DNA of 56,063 bases from Candidatus Latescibacterota bacterium (GTDB taxonomy: Bacteria > Krumholzibacteriota > Krumholzibacteriia > WVZY01). Shown here piece by piece: positions 51,107 to 56,063 of the stretch (position 1 is its first letter; every line of letters begins with the position of its first letter). The notes under the pieces are model-generated. The model was not told the origin of the DNA and did not search any database. It saw only the letters and a list, made by a program, of their open reading frames with translations. A program made the translations under genes and the position numbers. The stretch lies in contig CP070677.1 of the NCBI GenBank assembly GCA_020352495.1, forward strand, positions 437,512 through 493,574, given 5' to 3'.

Positions 51107-51481
51107 ATGACCCTCGAAAATCGTTCACCGAGGGTCACCGAGCTCTCATGGGGTCAGATCGCTATCGAAGGTGAACGGTCTTTCAAAGACGCGAAGCTTT
51201 ATCCGGGTGGTGCGCGAGAGTGGGATTGGAATGAAACCGGTACAAGACATGTCCCCGGTGTTCAATCGGCCGATGTCCAAGAGCTCATCGATCACGGCGC
51301 ACGGGTGATCGTGATTGGAAAGGGTATGTACGAACAGCTCCGCGTGTCGGAGCAAGCTTTGGAGCTTCTCAAACAAAACGGAATTGCGACACACATTCTC
51401 CAGACAAAAAAGGCGGTTGAGAAATACAACGAGCTTCGGGTAACCGAACCGGTCGGTGGGCTTTTTCACACGACGTGTTGA
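51107..51481 (+). CDS. Mth938-domain (AAMDC-like) protein
   Basis: 124 residues covering a whole Mth938/DUF498 domain: LSWGQIAIEGERSFKDAKLYPGG, REWDWNETGTRHVPGV and VIVIGKGMYEQLRV. The conserved pattern GHGxG-like turn and C-terminal TKKAVEKYNEL are typical. The family, which includes human AAMDC and the NDUFAF3-like proteins, has no settled biochemical function. GGAGGGGATGAC precedes the ATG. Located 228 bases before glnS with a promoter in between. Confidence 0.88.
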   Translation: MTLENRSPRVTELSWGQIAIEGERSFKDAKLYPGGAREWDWNETGTRHVPGVQSADVQELIDHGARVIVIGKGMYEQLRVSEQALELLKQNGIATHILQTKKAVEKYNELRVTEPVGGLFHTTC

Positions 51482-51621
51482 GGGGATGCGGGGTTGGAGA
51501 CCGTTTGACTTGTCGCGAAAAGTGCGTGTCGCCAGGTTACTTTTCGCCGCTCATCCGCAGCGGTTCGCCCGTTGTGTCCAAGTAGTGTCAGGTATTGCAC
51601 TGAGTTCTCTCGGGGGGCTAG

Positions 51622-51651
51622 TTGCGGTGAGTGGTGGAGCTGTGGTAGAAT
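51622..51651 (+). promoter_or_regulatory. Candidate promoter for glnS
   Basis: TTGCGG (51622-51627) and TAGAAT (51646-51651), 18 bases apart. Start expected near 51658, leaving a leader of about 50 bases before the GTG of glnS. Confidence 0.45.
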
Positions 51652-51709
51652 GCCGCCCTGACCAGCCGATGTTGCGTTCGAATTTACTCGAGTTAGAGGT
51701 AAACGGATC

Positions 51710-53488
51710 GTGAAGAATGACAATAATGAACGTCGAAACAGCGAAGAATTGAAGGACGCCGTCCCCGGAGACGATCCCAACGTAGTGAACGGCGAGGAGT
51801 CCACTGGTCTCGACTTTATTCGAGCGCGGATCGTCCGCGACGGCAAGACGGGCAAGTACGACGGCCGTGTCCACACCCGTTTCCCACCCGAGCCCAACGG
51901 GTATCTTCACATCGGGCACGCGAAATCGATCTGTCTGAACTTTGGCATCGCGGACGAGTATAACGGACTCTGCAACCTTAGAATGGACGATACCGATCCG
52001 AGCAAAGAAAGCATGGAGTACGTCGAGGCGATCAAACGGGATGTCCGTTGGCTCGGTTTCGATTGGGGCGATCGGATGTATTACGCCTCGGACTACTTCG
52101 ACCAGTTGTACGAATGGGCAGTGAAGCTGATCAAAAAAGGCAAGGCGTACGTTGACCAGCTCAGTGAGGAGGAGATTCGCGAGTATCGCGGAACGGTGAC
52201 TGAGCCGGGACGCCCGAGCCCATATCGCGATCGCTCGATCGAAGAAAATCTCGATCTTTTTGAACGGATGAAGAACGGGGAGTTTGCAGACGGTGAACTG
52301 GTGCTTCGGGCAAAAGCCGATCTCGCCTCGCCTAACATGAAGATGCGCGACCCATTGATGTACCGCATTCGTCACATGAGCCACTATCGAACCGGGGACA
52401 AGTGGTGTATCTACCCGATGTACGACTTCACGCACGGGCAGTCCGACTCGATCGAGAAGATCACACACTCGATCTGTACGCTCGAGTTCGAGAACAACCG
52501 TGAGTTGTATGACTGGTTCCTCGACGAGATCGAGATCTATCATCCTCAGCAAATCGAGTTCGCGCGTCTCAACCTGAGCCACACGGTGATGAGCAAACGG
52601 AGACTGTTGGAGCTCGTCGAAGAAGGGTGCGTGGACGGTTGGGACGACCCGCGGATGCCGACGATATCGGGGCTTCGCCGCCGCGGGTACAGCCCCGAGG
52701 CAATTCGCGCTTTTTGTGACCGGATCGGTGTGGCCAAACGTGAAAGCATGGTCGACATTGCGCTTCTCGAGCACTGTCTCCGCGAGGATCTAAACAGGCG
52801 CGCCATGCGGGTAATGGCAGTCTTGCGTCCGCTCAAGGTCGTGATCGAGAACTACCCCGAAGACGAGGTGGAAATGCTCGACGCGGTGAACAACCCCGAG
52901 AGCGAGAGCGCCGGGTCGCGAAAGTTGCCGTTCTCGCGGGTAATCTATATCGAGCAGGAGGATTTTCGGGAGTATCCGCCAAAGAAGTTTTTTCGGTTGG
53001 CCCCCGGTCGCGAGGTGCGGCTAAAGCACGGATATTTCATCAAGTGCGAAAAGGCAATAAGAGATGAAAAGAGTGGAGAGATCATCGAGCTTCGGTGCAC
53101 GTACGATCCAAAGACCAAGAGCGGAGAGGCACCGGCCGGACGTAAGGTAAAAGGTACCCTTCACTGGGTGTCGGCTGATCACGCGGTCTCTGCGGAGGTT
53201 CGCCTCTATGATCACCTCTTCACGACACCGGATCCGATGAGCGAGTCAGGCGAGGAGGACCACAAAAAATATCTGAACCCAAGGTCCCTAGAAGTTCTGG
53301 AGGGGTGCATGGTGGAGCCCAGTCTTTCCGACGCTCGACCGGGGGAATATTTTCAGTTTCTGCGTCAGGGATATTTCTGCGTCGATTCGCGGGATTCGAA
53401 GCCTGGTGCCCTCGTGTTCAACCGAACGGTTGGACTTCGCGACACATGGGCGAAGATCGAAAAAGCTCAACAATCCAAGAAAGGATGA
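51710..53488 (+). CDS. glnS: Glutaminyl-tRNA synthetase
   Basis: 592 residues; charges tRNA(Gln) with Gln directly. Class I signatures: [16 protein letters not shown] (HIGH-type) and HTVMSKRRL (KMSKS-type). Gln-specific features include [33 protein letters not shown] and [24 protein letters not shown], followed by the C-terminal beta-barrel anticodon domain ([14 protein letters not shown]). About 40 residues longer than the E. coli enzyme, mainly at the N-terminus. The start is GTG without a strong ribosome binding site. It coexists in this window with gatE-gatD, which would make the same product by another route. Confidence 0.94.
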   Translation: MKNDNNERRNSEELKDAVPGDDPNVVNGEESTGLDFIRARIVRDGKTGKYDGRVHTRFPPEPNGYLHIGHAKSICLNFGIADEYNGLCNLRMDDTDPSKESMEYVEAIKRDVRWLGFDWGDRMYYASDYFDQLYEWAVKLIKKGKAYVDQLSEEEIREYRGTVTEPGRPSPYRDRSIEENLDLFERMKNGEFADGELVLRAKADLASPNMKMRDPLMYRIRHMSHYRTGDKWCIYPMYDFTHGQSDSIEKITHSICTLEFENNRELYDWFLDEIEIYHPQQIEFARLNLSHTVMSKRRLLELVEEGCVDGWDDPRMPTISGLRRRGYSPEAIRAFCDRIGVAKRESMVDIALLEHCLREDLNRRAMRVMAVLRPLKVVIENYPEDEVEMLDAVNNPESESAGSRKLPFSRVIYIEQEDFREYPPKKFFRLAPGREVRLKHGYFIKCEKAIRDEKSGEIIELRCTYDPKTKSGEAPAGRKVKGTLHWVSADHAVSAEVRLYDHLFTTPDPMSESGEEDHKKYLNPRSLEVLEGCMVEPSLSDARPGEYFQFLRQGYFCVDSRDSKPGALVFNRTVGLRDTWAKIEKAQQSKKG

Positions 53489-53497
53489 TCCGACAGG

Positions 53498-54091
53498 ATG
53501 AGACCTCAAAACATCAGTCACTGGCCCACCCGCGGTTGGTATCTCGGCATCGCGGTTGCTGCGTTGCTGGCAGGTCACATTGGGTGCGGGGGCGAACAAC
53601 AAACAGCGAGTACCGAGGAGATCGAACGGGCACAGGCGATTGTCAAGGTCTTCAAAAAGGAGCTCATGACTGCGCTCAAAGAGGGACTTCGAGAGGGGCC
53701 CGACTACGCCATCGGGGCGTGCCGGACCAAAGCGCACGAGATCAGCTCCGACCTGAGCGGGAGAGGAATTACGGTGGGTCGGACGAGCCATCGTCTTCGA
53801 AACCCAAAGAACGCACCGGAACCCTGGGTGGAGCCGCTTCTTGCCTTTTATTTGGAGAACGACGATGGCAGCGCCTACCGGACGGTGCGGCTCGCTGACA
53901 ACTCGGTCGGTTACGTGGAGCCGATCTACACCCAGGCACTCTGCATCGCATGCCATGGGGAGAATATTAGGGAGTCGATCGTCAAAAGGTTGGACAGGTT
54001 TTATCCGGAAGACAAGGCCCGGGGATTCAAGGCGGGGGAGCTTAGAGGACTTTTTTGGATTCGGCTGGAGTCCCAGTCAACGGAGAAGTAA
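53498..54091 (+). CDS. DUF3365 (Tll0287-like) heme protein
   Basis: 197 residues with an N-terminal hydrophobic signal segment (LGIAVAALLAGHIGC), possibly a lipobox at GHIGC. The DUF3365 sensor-like domain contains RTSHRLRNPKNAPEPWVE and ends near a heme c motif, LCIACHGE. The fold, as in cyanobacterial Tll0287, binds heme c and may sense redox or gas. It follows glnS after nine bases, so it is co-transcribed, although the two functions do not obviously connect. Confidence 0.85.
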   Translation: MRPQNISHWPTRGWYLGIAVAALLAGHIGCGGEQQTASTEEIERAQAIVKVFKKELMTALKEGLREGPDYAIGACRTKAHEISSDLSGRGITVGRTSHRLRNPKNAPEPWVEPLLAFYLENDDGSAYRTVRLADNSVGYVEPIYTQALCIACHGENIRESIVKRLDRFYPEDKARGFKAGELRGLFWIRLESQSTEK

Positions 54092-54178
54092 CCGGGCGCG
54101 AGCCCCGGTTGGGGGCACACGCAAGAGGTCTGTCCCAACATCCGTTCCGCCCAGGTCGGGAAATGAACGTAATCGAAT

Positions 54179-55216
54179 ATGAGAAAAAACGATCCACGGC
54201 AGAATGGGCTGACGCTTTTGGTGTTCGTCGTTGGTGTTCTGATGCTCAATCCGCTCACGTCCGGTCCAACTTGGTCTGAGAAAACACCGGGTTCCGCCAA
54301 GGCCGAGAATAAGCTGGAGAACCGTCTTCGAGCCCACGTCGATATGCTTGCCGATTCGATCGGGGAGCGCAACATATGGTGTCCCGATGCCCTCTCTGCG
54401 GCGGCCACCTACATCGAGCGGTTTCTCGTCGGCCGGGGCTACGAGGTGAGAAGCCAGACGTTCGAGACCGACCGACTACCCGTTCGAAATCTGGAGGTCG
54501 AAATCGCGGGGTCCACGCGCGCCGAGGAGATCGTAGTCGTCGGAGCGCACTATGACTCCGTTGTCGATTCCCCGGGTGCAAACGACAATGCGTCCGGTGT
54601 TGCAGGGCTTCTCGAGATCGCGCGTCGCCTGGCGGGGACACATCCGTCACGAACTCTCCGTCTCGTAGCGTTTGTCAACGAAGAACCGCCGTTCTTTCAA
54701 TCCGCTCATATGGGAAGTCGGCGCTACGCGAAACGCTGCCGGGAACGCGGGGAGAACATCGTCGCCATGTTGTCGCTCGAGACCATAGGGTACTACTCGA
54801 GCGAGAAGGGGAGCCAACATTACCCGTTTCCCTTTAGTTTTTTCTACCCCAATACGGCGGACTTCATCGGAGTGGTTGGGAACCTGTCTTCCAGGTCGCT
54901 CGTTAAACAGGTAGAGTCGGCGTTTGAGAAACACTCCGACTTTCCGTGCGAGAGCGCTTCGGTGCCCGGATGGATAACGGGGATTGGTTGGTCGGATCAC
55001 TGGGCTTTTTGGAAGGAGGGGTATCGGGCGATCATGGTGACCGACACGGCGCTTTTCCGGTACCCGTACTATCATACGCGTGACGACACACCGGATAAAG
55101 TGGACTTCGCCAGTCTGGCGCGAGTTGTTGATGGTCTCACCGCCGTAACGGCCGAGCTGACGGGTATCGATCCTCGAATCGGTGATTCCGTGGAAGGTAG
55201 CCTGGGCTCGGATTGA
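54179..55216 (+). CDS. M28-family zinc metallopeptidase, secreted
   Basis: 345 residues with an N-terminal signal (LTLLVFVVGVLMLNPLTSG). The binuclear Zn motifs are present in order: GAHYDSV, PGANDNASG, VNEEPPFF and a final His in YHTRDDTPDK; LSLETIGYYSS lies between. These are aminopeptidase-like enzymes (Y/S-like subfamily). It likely trims peptides in the periplasm or outside. The start ATG has no clear ribosome binding site. It lies 87 bases after the DUF3365 gene. Confidence 0.9.
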   Translation: MRKNDPRQNGLTLLVFVVGVLMLNPLTSGPTWSEKTPGSAKAENKLENRLRAHVDMLADSIGERNIWCPDALSAAATYIERFLVGRGYEVRSQTFETDRLPVRNLEVEIAGSTRAEEIVVVGAHYDSVVDSPGANDNASGVAGLLEIARRLAGTHPSRTLRLVAFVNEEPPFFQSAHMGSRRYAKRCRERGENIVAMLSLETIGYYSSEKGSQHYPFPFSFFYPNTADFIGVVGNLSSRSLVKQVESAFEKHSDFPCESASVPGWITGIGWSDHWAFWKEGYRAIMVTDTALFRYPYYHTRDDTPDKVDFASLARVVDGLTAVTAELTGIDPRIGDSVEGSLGSD

Positions 55217-55254
55217 GCCGCGACGGTCAAAATACAACGTAGGAAGGAGCCGGA

Positions 55255-56063
55255 GTGAGACATGAAAGGATTCTGGTTGGGATTTTGTATTTGATGGCGA
55301 TCTGCATCGGTCCCGCGATGGGGAATACCGTCGCAGCTCTTGCGTTTTCGACGGTCTCCACCACAGAGCAAGAGAGATTCGGTGAACGTCCATTTGATTT
55401 GATGGTTGGCGACGAGGCGCCGAGACTCGAAGTAGACACATGGATTCAAGGGGAGCCCATCGACGAATTCGAAAAGGGACATGTTTACGTACTCGACTTC
55501 TGGGCGACATGGTGTCGTCCGTGCGTGGAAGGCATCCCCCATATGACCAAGCTCCACGAGAAGTACAAAGGCAAGGCCACGGTAATCGGAATGAACATCT
55601 GGCAGCGCGATCCGGAAAACGTTGAACCGTTTGTCACCAAGATGGGCAAAAAAATGCCCTATAGAATCGCAACCGACCTCGTGCCCGAGGGTCGAGAGGC
55701 AAACGAAGGGAAGATGGCTACGAACTGGGTGACCGCGGCAGGACAACAGGGCATACCGAGTGTGTTCATTGTTGACGGCGCGGGTATAATCGCTTGGATC
55801 GGACATCCTTCTGAGATGGATGAACCACTTGCCCAAATCGTGGGTGGGTCGTTCGACTTGGACGCACATGCCAAAAAGCACTGGTCGAGAATGGAGAAGG
55901 TGGCCTTGGCGATGCCGGTCCAAGAGCGTCTCTACGCCGCCATGGGAGAGGGGAGCTGGGAGGAGGCGATCGTGGCGTGTGACGAGCTACTGGCGTTGGA
56001 TCCCGAGGAGTATGTGAGTGCGGGCATCAACAAATTTCAGGTTCTGCTTCAAAAGATCGGTGA
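55255..56063 (+). CDS. TlpA/ResA-like thioredoxin-fold protein, 3' end outside window
   Basis: 269 codons are seen before the window ends. A signal or anchor segment (about 5-30) is followed by a TlpA-like domain with active site WATWCRPC (Cys87, Cys90), the central insert (NIWQRDPENVEPFV) and cis-Pro in GIPSVFIVDG. After residue ~200 a helical TPR-like stretch begins (LYAAMGEGSWEEAIVACDEL) and continues past the edge. Such proteins reduce disulfides in the periplasm, for example apocytochrome c. The GTG at 55255 has AGGAAGGAG just upstream. 38 bases after the M28 peptidase gene. Confidence 0.88.
   Translation, partial: MRHERILVGILYLMAICIGPAMGNTVAALAFSTVSTTEQERFGERPFDLMVGDEAPRLEVDTWIQGEPIDEFEKGHVYVLDFWATWCRPCVEGIPHMTKLHEKYKGKATVIGMNIWQRDPENVEPFVTKMGKKMPYRIATDLVPEGREANEGKMATNWVTAAGQQGIPSVFIVDGAGIIAWIGHPSEMDEPLAQIVGGSFDLDAHAKKHWSRMEKVALAMPVQERLYAAMGEGSWEEAIVACDELLALDPEEYVSAGINKFQVLLQKIG

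Overview
The window looks like a chromosomal segment of a Gram-negative bacterium. It encodes two outer-membrane beta-barrel proteins, several lipoproteins with lipoboxes, c-type cytochromes and a type IV pilin-like protein. Gene density is high, with ATGA-type overlaps and ordinary Shine-Dalgarno sites, and TGA is a normal stop codon. The gene mix (archaeal-type GatD/GatE beside a bacterial GlnRS, a beta-carotene-type carotenoid operon, a heme-bearing outer-membrane barrel) suggests an uncultured lineage, perhaps in or near the FCB group. That placement is inference; there is no rRNA or phylogenetic marker set here. I saw no insertion sequence, phage, CRISPR array, rRNA or convincing tRNA.

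Layout. 1-2.0 kb (minus): a three-gene operon of an NAD(P)-binding ketopantoate-reductase-like protein and two small membrane proteins, the last running off the window. 2.1-2.7 kb (plus): beta-carbonic anhydrase. 2.8-5.3 kb (minus): a pentaheme cytochrome followed by a barrel protein with its own heme c site, a candidate outer-membrane electron conduit. 5.6-6.9 kb (minus): thioredoxin, a 57-residue protein and a 2-Cys peroxiredoxin. 7.3-12.7 kb: DUF523/DUF1722 protein, a serine beta-lactamase-like lipoprotein, AsnB, and an RRM RNA-binding protein with a folded leader.

13-23.3 kb (minus) is the carotenoid region. In transcription order: a thioredoxin-fold/beta-barrel fusion, crtY, GGPP synthase, crtI, crtB, a DUF2141 lipoprotein, a frameshifted SAM methyltransferase, a CrtU-type desaturase/methyltransferase and a Rieske oxygenase. 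Together they could make GGPP, phytoene, lycopene, beta-carotene and then an aromatic, possibly further oxidised carotenoid.

23.7-25.7 kb (minus) is a BlaI/BlaR1-type sensor pair in which the usual penicillin sensor is replaced by two TolR/ExbD-like segments; a perfect operator palindrome sits at its promoter. 25.9-36.4 kb (plus) holds an amidotransferase-like lipoprotein, an SbcD/Mre11-like phosphoesterase next to a UvrC-like GIY-YIG protein without the C-terminal nuclease, a PLP dehydratase, a class I glutamine amidotransferase, a zinc alcohol dehydrogenase interrupted by an in-frame TGA, an EamA transporter, and gatE-gatD.

36.5-45.6 kb is mixed: DUF2914 protein, pilin, a HAMP membrane protein, two multi-pass membrane proteins, a CDF metal exporter, a parvulin lipoprotein, dodecin, a second peroxiredoxin and an M48 metalloprotease. 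45.6-50.9 kb (minus): a helical-repeat protein and an ABC exporter (ATPase plus two ABC-2 permeases). 51.1-56.1 kb (plus): Mth938-like protein, glnS, a DUF3365 heme protein, an M28 peptidase and a TlpA-like protein cut by the window edge.
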